64,000 bases of DNA from Marinoscillum sp. MHG1-6 (lineage in GTDB: Bacteria > Bacteroidota > Bacteroidia > Cytophagales > Cyclobacteriaceae). Shown one piece after another: positions 53,912-62,826 of the stretch. The stretch is from positions 434,001 through 498,000 of the forward strand of contig NZ_JAMZMI010000001.1 in NCBI RefSeq assembly GCF_024714475.1. Direction: 5' to 3'. Position 1 is the first letter of the stretch, and each line of letters begins with the position of its first letter. The position numbers and the translations under genes are program-made. Under the pieces are notes generated by a model, which was not told the DNA's origin, ran no database searches, and worked only from the letters and a program-made list of their open reading frames with translations.

Positions 53912-56900
53912 ATGTCTCAATCCATCAAAATTAAAATCGAACATTATCGTAAGAAGCACTTTACCAAAGAGCTGATTCGAGGCGGATTAATTACAATATC
54001 GGTCGGTATTGCCTGCTTCTTGATATTCAATTCTCTGGAAACTGTTTTTTGGTTTGGAAAGAATACGCGGACAATAATTTTCTTAATACTCCTGCTGTCT
54101 TTCATCATCCCCTTCACCATTTTTTCCTTGAGACCCATTTTGGGACTATTGAAAATTAGAAATCCACTTCCGGACGAGACTGTTTCACGTGAAATCGGGC
54201 GGTTATTTCCTGAAATAAAAGATCAACTTACGAATTATCTCGAATTGCAACGAGACGAAAAGCAGAATCGTCAATTAATCTCTGCATCAATTACTCAGCG
54301 CGAAGCAGGCCTGTTACCCATAAATTTTAGTCAGGCTATCGATTTTCGGTCGAATAAAAAATACGGACTCATGGCTATTGCCATTATGGCCACTTTAATT
54401 GTTGGGTTTTTGATGTTCCCTCAAAGCATATGGACCAGTACAGAAAGGATAACTCATTTTAGGAAAGAGTTCGTAAAACCAGCCCCTTTTGAATTTGTCT
54501 TCGAAAACAAAACTTTCAATGCATTTAAAAATGAGGATTACGAGCTAAGTGTCAGTATATTAGGAGATTACATCCCTGAAGACGTTCATTTAGACATCCC
54601 TGATTCAAGGAAGATCAAACTTACTAGAGAAAAGAATAGCAATACATTTAAGCATACATTCACCAATTTGCAGGAATCAATTTCGTTCCGATTATCTGCT
54701 GCAGGGTTTTATTCAGATATGCGAGAGATCAAAGTACTTCACCGTCCTGAATTGCTGAATTTCACTCTTTTTATTGACTATCCTGCATACACTGGGCTTG
54801 AAGATGTAAAGCAAATAAATACTGGACAAGCCATTGTTCCACAAGGAACTAAATTAAGCTGGCAACTGAACACACGTAATACCGACTCCGCTGCTATTAG
54901 TTTTGACGGACAAATCAGTCAAATGCAACAAAGTCAGGCTGGTGTTTTCCTCTTTGAAAAGACGATCTATCAAAAAATCCAGTATGAATTGAAACTACAA
55001 AATTCATATTCTGAAAACTCAAGCCCCATATCATTCAATATTGATGTAATCAAAGATGATTCACCTGAAATAGCTGTTAAATTTATATCGGACACTACGT
55101 TGTACGGGTCTGTCCTCATCACAGGCCAAATCAAGGATGACTATGGATTCCAAAAACTTATTCTTAAACAAAAGACAATTCCGGGAAATCAAATTTCCTC
55201 AAAGCGTATAAATATTAATAAAACTCAGCTTATTCAAAATTTTTCCGAGATATGGGTCTCCCCAAATCAACAAAAAGGAGAATCATTTGAATTATGGCTT
55301 ACCATTTATGATAATGATGCCATTTATGGGCCCAAGTCTACTGAATCACAACATTTCTATTTCAAGCCAATCACTCAAAAAAAGAAAGAAGAACTAGTAT
55401 CAAAATCATTTAGTAAAACACAAAGTGATTTGGAAAAAGCTGAACAGCGTTCAAAATCGCTGAACAATAAACTTGAAGATCTTGAAAACCGACTTAAAAG
55501 CAAATCAGAAATAGGGTGGCAGGAAGAAAAATTGGCTCAGAAAGTTCTTGATGAGAAAAAGAATCTGGAGAAATCCATTCAAGACTTAAAAGATAAATAC
55601 GAGGAGCTGATGAAAACTCAGGAAGAGTTTGGGGAAAAGAGCCAATCACTCAAGGAAAAATCTGAAGATCTTAACAAATTGTTAAGGGAGCTATTGGACG
55701 ATGAAACCAGGGAGTTGTATGAAGAGCTCCAGAAACTGCTCGCAGAACAGAAGAAGGCTGACCCATTGAATAATCAACTATCAGAAATCAATAGAAAAGA
55801 GAAAAATCTGGAAAAGGAGCTGGAAAGGGCACTGGAATTATTTAAAAAGCTACAGAGAGATTCAAAAATGGAATCTGTGGCCAATAAATTAGATCAACTG
55901 AGTGATCGACAACAAAAACTATCGGAAAACGGAGATAAACAAACAGAAGAAGAGCAGCTTTCAGAACAAGAAGCACTAAATCAGGATTTTGAAGAGATTT
56001 CAAAAGACCTGGAAGAAATTTCTGGGCTCAACGAAGAATTAGAAGATGGCGGAGACATTACTGATCAGCAACAACAACAAAAGGAGCTCTCCCAAAAGCT
56101 CGAAGAAATGACACAGCAAATGTCGTCCGAGCCAAAAGAGAAAACCAGAAAAAAACAGCAAGAGGCAAGTGATCAAATGCAGGAAATGGCTCAGGGTATG
56201 CGCGATATGCAAGCAGGCATGGAAATGCAAATGCTCTCTGAAAACATTAAAAATCTAGAAGACATTTTAGACAATTTGATAAAAATTTCTTTTGAACAAG
56301 AACGCATAATTCATGAATTCAGAGGTGTGGTACAAACAGATCCTAGGTTTATCAAACTTTCACAGGATCAGCTTCAGCTCGTGGAAAATTCTAAAGTGAT
56401 ACAAGACAGTTTGATATCATTAGCTAAGCGAGTTGCCCAAATGAGCAATTTTATTACTCGAGAAATTGATCAGATTAACCACAGTCTTGATCAAGCCTTT
56501 TTGGCTATAAAAGAAAGGAGCATCGGAAAAGCTACCAGCCATCAACAATTCGCAATGACTTCTATGAACAACCTGGCATTGCTTCTCGATAACCTTCTTC
56601 AAAATATGCAGATGGCCCTTTCAGAATCGAGTGGTTCACAGGGAAATAAGCAAAAGGAAGCTCAATCGTCATCCCCAAGTATAAGTGAACTCCAAAAACA
56701 ATTAAGTCAACAGATACAAGAATTGCAACAGAGTGGAAAGTCAGGGAGAGATTTGTCTGAAGAGTTAGCGAGACTGGCTTCTGAACAAGCTAGAATCCGC
56801 AAAGAGTTGGAAGACCTAAAAAGTAAACTTGATGGTCAAAATCCAGGAGGTGAAAAATCCGGCACCAGCCAGACCTTAAAGGAAGCCATCGAAAAAATGG

Positions 56901-57202
56901 AAGAAAATGAAACAGATTTAGTTAATAAACGTCTCACACAGAATCTGATCAACAGACAAAAGGAAATTAATACACGAATGCTTGAAATTGAAAAAGCCAG
57001 CAAAGAGCAGGAAATGGAAGAAGAGCGGGAAGCAGAACGAGCACAGGAACATGCGCGACCATATCCTCCAGCATTTGAAGAATATCTAAAAGCCCGGAAA
57101 AGTGAGATAGAATTATTAAACACAATTCCATTAGATTTAAATCCATTTTACAAACGGGAAGTAAACGAGTATTTCAAAAGATTAAGAGCACAAGAGAAAT
57201 AA
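53912..57202 (+). CDS. DUF4175-like membrane protein with long coiled coil
   Basis: The 1096 residues begin with membrane helices at about 26-45, 52-72 and 150-165 (RSNKKYGLMAIAIMATLIVG), then a beta-rich extracytoplasmic domain (about 190-500; FEFVFENKTFNAFKNEDYEL, LLNFTLFIDYPAYTGLEDV) and a very long Glu/Lys/Gln-rich coiled coil (about 500-830) with DEETRELYEELQKLLAEQ-like heptads. A second coiled stretch ends in KARKSEIELLNTIPLDLNP. The domain order fits DUF4175 proteins, which are often described as ATPases in databases; I see no Walker motif. Its stop overlaps the next start by one base (TAATG). Confidence 0.82.
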   Translation: MSQSIKIKIEHYRKKHFTKELIRGGLITISVGIACFLIFNSLETVFWFGKNTRTIIFLILLLSFIIPFTIFSLRPILGLLKIRNPLPDETVSREIGRLFPEIKDQLTNYLELQRDEKQNRQLISASITQREAGLLPINFSQAIDFRSNKKYGLMAIAIMATLIVGFLMFPQSIWTSTERITHFRKEFVKPAPFEFVFENKTFNAFKNEDYELSVSILGDYIPEDVHLDIPDSRKIKLTREKNSNTFKHTFTNLQESISFRLSAAGFYSDMREIKVLHRPELLNFTLFIDYPAYTGLEDVKQINTGQAIVPQGTKLSWQLNTRNTDSAAISFDGQISQMQQSQAGVFLFEKTIYQKIQYELKLQNSYSENSSPISFNIDVIKDDSPEIAVKFISDTTLYGSVLITGQIKDDYGFQKLILKQKTIPGNQISSKRININKTQLIQNFSEIWVSPNQQKGESFELWLTIYDNDAIYGPKSTESQHFYFKPITQKKKEELVSKSFSKTQSDLEKAEQRSKSLNNKLEDLENRLKSKSEIGWQEEKLAQKVLDEKKNLEKSIQDLKDKYEELMKTQEEFGEKSQSLKEKSEDLNKLLRELLDDETRELYEELQKLLAEQKKADPLNNQLSEINRKEKNLEKELERALELFKKLQRDSKMESVANKLDQLSDRQQKLSENGDKQTEEEQLSEQEALNQDFEEISKDLEEISGLNEELEDGGDITDQQQQQKELSQKLEEMTQQMSSEPKEKTRKKQQEASDQMQEMAQGMRDMQAGMEMQMLSENIKNLEDILDNLIKISFEQERIIHEFRGVVQTDPRFIKLSQDQLQLVENSKVIQDSLISLAKRVAQMSNFITREIDQINHSLDQAFLAIKERSIGKATSHQQFAMTSMNNLALLLDNLLQNMQMALSESSGSQGNKQKEAQSSSPSISELQKQLSQQIQELQQSGKSGRDLSEELARLASEQARIRKELEDLKSKLDGQNPGGEKSGTSQTLKEAIEKMEENETDLVNKRLTQNLINRQKEINTRMLEIEKASKEQEMEEEREAERAQEHARPYPPAFEEYLKARKSEIELLNTIPLDLNPFYKREVNEYFKRLRAQEK
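54181..54194 (+). promoter_or_regulatory. third parS-like ParB-binding site, inside a gene
   Basis: TGTTTCACGTGAAA, at 54181-54194, is 14 of the 16 bases of the parS consensus TGTTNCACGTGAAACA; only the final two differ (TC for CA). It lies within the DUF4175-like coding region, 3.85 kb from the two sites before mnmG, and the core CACGTG is intact. Confidence 0.62.
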
Positions 57203-57600
57203 TGGACAGCATGCAGATTCAAATTCCATCCATTAGTGAAAACATCAGGATTGTAGAAAGTTTTATTGACAACGCTAAGGATCAGTATTCACTCGATGAT
57301 GACATCTATGGCAATATTATGATCGCAGTTACTGAGTCTGTTAACAATGCCATTCAACATGGTAATAAAAATAACTCTACCAAAAATGTCATTTTACGTC
57401 TGCTTTTGGACACCGATGCTATTAGGTTCGTTATTCGTGATGAAGGCACAGGTTTTGACTATAATAACCTTCCCGACCCAACTGCGCCGGAAAACCTTGA
57501 TAAGCCTGGCGGAAGAGGGATCTTTCTCATGAAAAACCTATGTGACGAAGTAGCCTTCAATGATGAAGGAAGGGAAGTGGAACTCTGCTTTTATATCTAA
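57202..57600 (+). CDS. RsbW-type histidine-kinase-like ATPase (possible anti-sigma factor)
   Basis: A 132-residue GHKL ATPase of the serine-kinase anti-sigma group. The N box is AVTESVNNAIQHGNKNN, the G1 box FVIRDEGTGFDYNN, the G2 box GGRGIFLMKNLCDEV. There is no sensor or His phosphoacceptor domain. Such proteins usually bind a sigma factor or phosphorylate an STAS antagonist; neither partner is in the window, and the ECF factor at 25 kb is of a class not normally controlled this way. It overlaps the preceding stop by one base and is 2 bases before ybeY, so it is strongly coupled to both. Confidence 0.9.
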   Translation: MDSMQIQIPSISENIRIVESFIDNAKDQYSLDDDIYGNIMIAVTESVNNAIQHGNKNNSTKNVILRLLLDTDAIRFVIRDEGTGFDYNNLPDPTAPENLDKPGGRGIFLMKNLCDEVAFNDEGREVELCFYI

Positions 57601-57602
57601 AT

Positions 57603-58031
57603 ATGTCCGACATTGAATTCCTGTCCGAGGAAACAGAATTCCTTTTAGAAAACGAGGCCCGCATTATTGAATGGCTAAATACCATTGCCAAACAAGAGAA
57701 TTCCACTATTGGTCAACTTACTTACATCTTTTGCTCAGATGACTATTTACTCAACATAAACAGGGAATACCTCAATCACGATTATTATACGGATATCATC
57801 ACCTTTGATAATTCTCTCGACTCCGACGCTGAAATACTTGGAGATATTTTCATAAGTATTGATCGTGTCACCGACAACGCATCGGAATTCAATGTTCCTA
57901 TTCAAAATGAGTTACATCGAGTCATGGCTCACGGTGTATTGCATTTGCTTGGATATGGGGACAAAACACCAGACGAGCAGAAAGTAATGAGACAAAAAGA
58001 AGAGGCGTGTATATCTTTGCTGTCAGATTAA
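57603..58031 (+). CDS. ybeY: endoribonuclease YbeY (16S rRNA maturation)
   Basis: Single-strand endoribonuclease needed for 16S rRNA 3'-end processing and ribosome quality control. The 142 residues show the family core (LTYIFCSDDYLLNINREYL, DIITFDN, GDIFISIDRV) and the metal motif HGVLHLLGYGDKTPDEQ. In enteric YbeY this reads HGxLHLxGYDH; here the third zinc His is replaced by Asp (D in GYGD). The substitution appears to be general in Bacteroidota and Asp can bind zinc. The stop codon abuts the first parS site. Confidence 0.92.
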   Translation: MSDIEFLSEETEFLLENEARIIEWLNTIAKQENSTIGQLTYIFCSDDYLLNINREYLNHDYYTDIITFDNSLDSDAEILGDIFISIDRVTDNASEFNVPIQNELHRVMAHGVLHLLGYGDKTPDEQKVMRQKEEACISLLSD

Positions 58032-58047
58032 TGTTCCACGTGAAACT
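58032..58047 (+). promoter_or_regulatory. parS-like ParB-binding site 1
   Basis: TGTTCCACGTGAAACT matches the parS consensus TGTTNCACGTGAAACA at 15 of 16 positions. It starts at the base after the ybeY stop. A 20-base copy of ATTAATGTTCCACGTGAAAC covers 58027-58046 and recurs 38 bases on. Confidence 0.85.
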
Positions 58048-58069
58048 TTTTTGATTGGCTGATCATTAA

Positions 58070-58085
58070 TGTTCCACGTGAAACA
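58070..58085 (+). promoter_or_regulatory. parS-like ParB-binding site 2
   Basis: TGTTCCACGTGAAACA matches the parS consensus at all fixed positions. It lies 19 bases before the mnmG ATG. The perfect 20-base repeat with site 1 (58065-58084) suggests a duplicated site. ParB spreading from here could also silence or insulate the mnmG promoter. Confidence 0.9.
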
Positions 58086-58103
58086 CTTCGACAAAACAAT
58101 TTT

Positions 58104-59966
58104 ATGTTTCCAGAGTACGACGTTATAGTAGTAGGAGCGGGGCATGCTGGTTGTGAAGCAGCGGCGGCCGCAGCCAACATGGGTTCCAAGGTATTATTGG
58201 CTACCATGAACATGAACACAATAGCCCAAATGTCATGTAATCCCGCAATGGGAGGTTTGGCCAAGGGGCAAATTGTTCGAGAAATTGATGCCCTTGGTGG
58301 ATATTCCGGTATCATCACTGATAAGAGCATGATCCAATTTCGTATGCTCAATCGCAGTAAAGGTCCTGCTATGTGGAGTCCGCGTGCACAATCAGATCGA
58401 ATGAGGTTTGCTGAGGAGTGGAGAATGGCTTTGGAAAACACCCTAAACCTCGACTTCTGGCAAGAAATGGTTACCGGGCTAATTGTAAAAAATGGCCAGG
58501 TAAAAGGGGTTCAAACTAGTCTCGGAATAGAAATACCTGGCAAAGCAGTCATTTTAACGAACGGAACTTTTCTTAATGGTCTGATACATATTGGAGAGAA
58601 AAGGTTTGGTGGCGGTCGCTCAGGTGAAAGATCAGCAACAGGTATTACCGAACAACTCATTGAATTAGGCTTTGAAGCCGGCCGTATGAAAACCGGTACG
58701 CCTCCCCGAGTAGATGGTCGTTCACTCAACTATGAAGCAATGGAGGAACAGCAAGGAGATGAAATTCCTTCCAAATTCTCTTACCTTCCCTCAACGTCCA
58801 CTTTAAGTAAACAAAGAAGTTGCTTTATTACCTATACCAATAACCAGGTTCATGAAACTCTTCAAACGGGTTTTGACCGTTCACCCATGTTTAATGGACG
58901 CATAAAAGGTTTAGGACCAAGATACTGCCCATCTATAGAAGACAAAATCAACCGTTTCGCAGAACGAGACAGACATCAGATCTTTGTCGAACCAGAGGGT
59001 TGGGACACTGTAGAAGTATATGTTAACGGGTTCTCTACCTCACTACCTGAGGATGTTCAATATACAGCCTTGAAGCAAATTCCAGGATTTGAAAATGCCA
59101 AAATGTTTCGTCCCGGATATGCGATCGAATATGATTTCTTTCCTCCCACGCAATTGGGGCAAACCCTGGAAACCAAGCTTATAGATAATCTCTATTTTGC
59201 AGGACAAATCAACGGCACTACAGGTTATGAAGAAGCAGCTTGTCAAGGTTTAATGGCCGGAATCAACGCTCACCTTAAAGTTCATCAACGAGATCCATTG
59301 ATACTTAAGAGATCAGAAGCTTACATAGGTGTACTTATTGATGATTTAATTAATAAGGGTACACAGGAGCCTTACCGAATGTTCACCTCACGCGCTGAGT
59401 TTCGCCTATTGCTCCGACAAGACAATGCCGATTTAAGACTGACACCACTTTCCCACAAAATGGGTCTTGCCACGGAAGAGCGCTATAATCTCACTATGAC
59501 CAAAATGCATGAAACCAGCAAACTCATTAATGACCTGAAACAGAAAAAATACAAGCAACAAGAACTCAACCCTAAACTCGAAGCACTTGATTCCGCTCCG
59601 GTAAAAGACAAAAGTTCTCTCTATCAAATTCTTAAACGCCCAGATTTAGACATCAACACGGTATTAAATCTGACAGAAGATGAATCATTCATTCATAAGT
59701 ATGACGCAGAAATAAGGCAACAGGCAGAAATACAGATTAAATATGAAACCTATATTCAGAGAGAGCGAGAAAACTCTGAAAAGTTGATGAATCTCGAGAA
59801 TCAAAAAATCAATCCGGATTTTGACTACAATCAAATATCCTCTATCTCTTCTGAAGCGAGGGAAAAACTACTCAAAATAAAACCAACTACTCTGGGACAA
59901 GCTTCAAGAATAAGTGGAGTTTCTCCGTCTGACGTTTCCATATTAATGGTCTACATGAACAAATAG
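58104..59966 (+). CDS. mnmG: tRNA uridine-34 5-carboxymethylaminomethyl modification enzyme
   Basis: FAD-dependent enzyme that with MnmE modifies the wobble uridine of several tRNAs. The 620 residues start with the dinucleotide motif DVIVVGAGHAGCEAAAAAANMG, followed by the MnmG signatures SCNPAMGGLAKGQIVREIDA, RMLNRSKGPAMWSPRAQSDR and GLGPRYCPSIEDKINRFAERD, and the C-terminal MnmE-binding domain with EPYRMFTSRAEFRLLLRQDNADLRL. mnmG (gidA) is a classic neighbour of bacterial replication origins. The nearest feature upstream is the pair of parS sites. The next gene starts one base after its stop. Confidence 0.98.
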   Translation: MFPEYDVIVVGAGHAGCEAAAAAANMGSKVLLATMNMNTIAQMSCNPAMGGLAKGQIVREIDALGGYSGIITDKSMIQFRMLNRSKGPAMWSPRAQSDRMRFAEEWRMALENTLNLDFWQEMVTGLIVKNGQVKGVQTSLGIEIPGKAVILTNGTFLNGLIHIGEKRFGGGRSGERSATGITEQLIELGFEAGRMKTGTPPRVDGRSLNYEAMEEQQGDEIPSKFSYLPSTSTLSKQRSCFITYTNNQVHETLQTGFDRSPMFNGRIKGLGPRYCPSIEDKINRFAERDRHQIFVEPEGWDTVEVYVNGFSTSLPEDVQYTALKQIPGFENAKMFRPGYAIEYDFFPPTQLGQTLETKLIDNLYFAGQINGTTGYEEAACQGLMAGINAHLKVHQRDPLILKRSEAYIGVLIDDLINKGTQEPYRMFTSRAEFRLLLRQDNADLRLTPLSHKMGLATEERYNLTMTKMHETSKLINDLKQKKYKQQELNPKLEALDSAPVKDKSSLYQILKRPDLDINTVLNLTEDESFIHKYDAEIRQQAEIQIKYETYIQRERENSEKLMNLENQKINPDFDYNQISSISSEAREKLLKIKPTTLGQASRISGVSPSDVSILMVYMNK

Positions 59967-59967
59967 T

Positions 59968-60810
59968 ATGTACGAGAAGCTCGAACAATGTCCTTCCTGT
60001 AAGCATACCCAGTTCAATAATTTCCTCATTTGTAAAGATCTTTTAGCTAGTGAGGAAAGCTTTGCCCTGGTAAGGTGCACCAAATGTCAACTTGTTTTTA
60101 CGAACCCGAGGGTCTCACCAGACCATTTAAAAGACTATCAATTTTCATTGGACATGGGGAATCAACCTTTCCTGGTCAGACAAACGTATAAGCATCTCTA
60201 TTTCTCGTTTTATAAAGAACAGCTAAAATCAGTATTCAATTATTCGCAACCCACCAATATTCTTGATCTCTCAAATCATCATCTTTCCTATTCCAGATTT
60301 CTTAGTAACAAAGGCTGGAATGTAACTTCTCAACCATTTGATATAAACAATCAGGATACATTTCTGGACTCGCTATCTAAAGACAAAACACAAACCTATT
60401 CGAGTATCCTGTGCCTGAATACTCTTCAAAGAATATATGACGTCAAAAGAGTGATAAAACTTTTGCGCAAAAAATTAAACCCAGAAGGGTATCTATTTAT
60501 ATCCTTACCTAACTATCAATCCATAGAGGCTAAACACTCACAACAATCCTGGCCCGGTTATGATGTTCCCCGAACTCAGTATCACTTCAATCAACAAGCA
60601 TTTTCAATCTTTCTGAAGGCTAATAAGTTAAATCTGATCGATGCCATACCCATTACAACTTATGGCCGCTATTTACACTTTATCCAGCAATTGGTACTTA
60701 AAGAAAAAATCAGTGTTAAACGACTCATTGAAAAAACGCGACAATCCAATAAACTTGCAAAATCAGATACAGCTGACCATTCTATGTATCTCTATGTCCT
60801 AAGCAAATGA
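59968..60810 (+). CDS. class I methyltransferase-like protein with zinc-ribbon and degenerate SAM motif
   Basis: The 280 residues open with a zinc-ribbon (CPSCKHTQF...CTKCQLVFTNPRVSP), as in the SAM methyltransferases that modify surface sugars or tRNA. The domain that should bind S-adenosylmethionine follows, but motif I reads NILDLSNHHLSYSRFLS rather than the Gly-rich DxGxGxG, and motif II is not clear. Later parts (SSILCLNTLQRIYDVKRVIK, LRKKLNPEGYLFISLPNYQS) keep the family pattern. It may have lost catalysis or use another ligand. It begins one base after the mnmG stop and overlaps the next start by 4 bases (ATGA). Confidence 0.78.
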   Translation: MYEKLEQCPSCKHTQFNNFLICKDLLASEESFALVRCTKCQLVFTNPRVSPDHLKDYQFSLDMGNQPFLVRQTYKHLYFSFYKEQLKSVFNYSQPTNILDLSNHHLSYSRFLSNKGWNVTSQPFDINNQDTFLDSLSKDKTQTYSSILCLNTLQRIYDVKRVIKLLRKKLNPEGYLFISLPNYQSIEAKHSQQSWPGYDVPRTQYHFNQQAFSIFLKANKLNLIDAIPITTYGRYLHFIQQLVLKEKISVKRLIEKTRQSNKLAKSDTADHSMYLYVLSK

Positions 60811-62522
60811 AAAAATTTATAGTACTTCTACTATCCATCCTTCTTTCTGAAGTTCTTCTTCAAAACTGTGCAAACACCAGAACACCTACAGGCGGACCAA
60901 GAGATACTATTCCTCCCAAACTACTACTATCGATTCCTGAAGATCAAACCATCAATTTTCAAGGTCAAGAAATCACTTTGTATTTTGATGAATTCATCAA
61001 GGCAGACAAACTCACTCAACAGCTTATCATTACTCCCAATACGGATGTTAAGTACAAACACATTATTAAAAAGAGATCCATCACACTAAAATTTGACGAG
61101 CCATTCCAGGACAGTTCAACCTATACTTTTAATTTCTTCGATGGTATTACAGATATTACTGAAAACAATCCTGCAGAGAATTTAATCATTGCCCTTAGCA
61201 CAGGCAATTACATTGACTCCCTAAGAGTAATCGGATCTGTTAAAGAATTATTCACCCATAAACCTATCGACAAAGCAACAGTCGGATTATTTAAACTTTC
61301 GGATTCACTTGACATAGTAGCACAGTCTCCATACTATTTCATTAGCACAGATAAACAAGGAAAATTTGAGCTTAAAAACCTCAAAGCTGGAAAGTATAGA
61401 ATCATTTCCTTCTCCGATGAAAACAGGAATCTCAAACTAGACCCTGCCACAGAATCGTATTCCTTTATCAATGACACCATTATTCCATCGTCTCAGCCTG
61501 ATAGTTTAAATCTGTTTCAAATAAAAGTAAATGCAGCACCACTAAAATTCATCTCAGCCAGACCCTCCGGCCTCTCATTCGATGTACGCTACAACAAGCC
61601 AATTCAGGATTATACAACCCTAAACAAAGATTCATCTATCATATCCTTATCAAAACTTAATGCGGATAAAGATGCCATTTCATTTTATAATACATCTGAA
61701 ATCATCAGTGATGATAGCACACGTTATATTATAACCGCTCGCGATAGTATTAACAATCATATCACAGACACGGTATATGTAAAATTTAGAAAGTCATCCA
61801 GAAAACCTGAGGCTTTTGATTATTCGGTTAAACCTGCTAAAGGTTCTGTTCTCATTAATAACCACTTCAATATATCATTCAATAAACCTGTCATTACCTA
61901 TGACAGTACATTTCTAAGCTTAGAACTAGATACAATCGTCTCTATACCTCTATATCCTCTAGACAATAAACTTAATAGTAACCATACCGAGCTTTCCTTC
62001 AGACTGCCACTGACTCATCAAACCTACCTCGACACATTAACCAAATACAGGAACACTTTTCATCAAACCGATACCCTCAACATTGACTCATTAAAACTTA
62101 TACAATACAGTATTCTTAACAGGCTATCAGAAACCGCATTCACCTTGAAGTTTAAACCAAATGCATTCATCTCTGTGCAAAACGACAGTAGCCAAGAACT
62201 ACTATCTTCATATAAATATCCGGTACCAGAAAATTATGGTCAAATCAAGCTTTCGCTCTCCACCTCTGAACCCAGTTTTCTTGTTGAAATTCTCAATAAA
62301 TCAGGTAATGTTTACACTACCAAATGGAATTGTACTACCTGTGCATTCCAAAATGTCCCTCCGGGAGAATACTTTATCCGCATCCTGATCGACAATAATC
62401 AAAATGGCAAATGGGAAGTCGGAAATATCAATGAACTCATTGAACCAGAGGATGTTATAATATTCAGCGAGAAATCCATTTTACGAGCTAACTGGACCCT
62501 GGAGCTCAAATATTCATTCTAA
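60807..62522 (+). CDS. Ig-like-domain lipoprotein, conserved in Bacteroidota
   Basis: A 571-residue lipoprotein (lipobox LLQNC, Cys21) whose mature start NTRTPTGGPRDTIPPKLLLS and following IPEDQTINFQGQEITLYFDE are characteristic of the Ig-like (SbsA-type) lipoproteins of this phylum. Four or more beta domains follow with repeated IDSLKL/SITLKF-type strands, a segment resembling a carboxypeptidase regulatory-like fold (KPIDKATVGLFKLSDSLDIV, GKFELKNLKAGKYRIISF), and an end segment PPGEYFIRILIDNNQNGKWE. It is expected at the cell surface. It overlaps the methyltransferase-like gene by 4 bases and is the last gene before the putative origin. Confidence 0.85.
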   Translation: MKKFIVLLLSILLSEVLLQNCANTRTPTGGPRDTIPPKLLLSIPEDQTINFQGQEITLYFDEFIKADKLTQQLIITPNTDVKYKHIIKKRSITLKFDEPFQDSSTYTFNFFDGITDITENNPAENLIIALSTGNYIDSLRVIGSVKELFTHKPIDKATVGLFKLSDSLDIVAQSPYYFISTDKQGKFELKNLKAGKYRIISFSDENRNLKLDPATESYSFINDTIIPSSQPDSLNLFQIKVNAAPLKFISARPSGLSFDVRYNKPIQDYTTLNKDSSIISLSKLNADKDAISFYNTSEIISDDSTRYIITARDSINNHITDTVYVKFRKSSRKPEAFDYSVKPAKGSVLINNHFNISFNKPVITYDSTFLSLELDTIVSIPLYPLDNKLNSNHTELSFRLPLTHQTYLDTLTKYRNTFHQTDTLNIDSLKLIQYSILNRLSETAFTLKFKPNAFISVQNDSSQELLSSYKYPVPENYGQIKLSLSTSEPSFLVEILNKSGNVYTTKWNCTTCAFQNVPPGEYFIRILIDNNQNGKWEVGNINELIEPEDVIIFSEKSILRANWTLELKYSF

Positions 62523-62687
62523 TATACTGTTAATAATGAGTGGACATCCGTGGACAAATACCATAGTTATCCCAAATCTCTCCTTCAATAAACCAGAGAG
62601 GCTAATAACTCCCCTTTTTTTAACAGCTATTCACAAGTTTCACTCACAATAAAATAAAATAATTTTCCCCAACATGTCATTCTTCCC

Positions 62688-62696
62688 TTATCCACA
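62688..62696 (+). promoter_or_regulatory. perfect DnaA box
   Basis: TTATCCACA, identical to the high-affinity R1-type DnaA box, within the candidate origin. Confidence 0.8.
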
Positions 62697-62809
62697 GTTT
62701 TCTATAATCAACTAATAATCAAAAACTTACATAGGTATAGCATGTGGATTTCTCATTATTACCTCACCCTTCATCCACAAAAGAAATAATACAAAAAATT
62801 AAGATATTC

Positions 62810-62826
62810 TTTTCCACATATCCACA
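62810..62826 (+). promoter_or_regulatory. tandem overlapping DnaA boxes
   Basis: TTTTCCACA (62810-62818) and ATATCCACA (62818-62826) share one base and face the same way; each has one mismatch to the consensus. Close tandem boxes of this kind are seen in the DnaA-loading regions of origins. Confidence 0.6.

Noticed and set aside
58028-58441. Minus-strand frame over the parS pair and mnmG start
   Set aside because: It is a shadow of mnmG on the other strand; no family signs.
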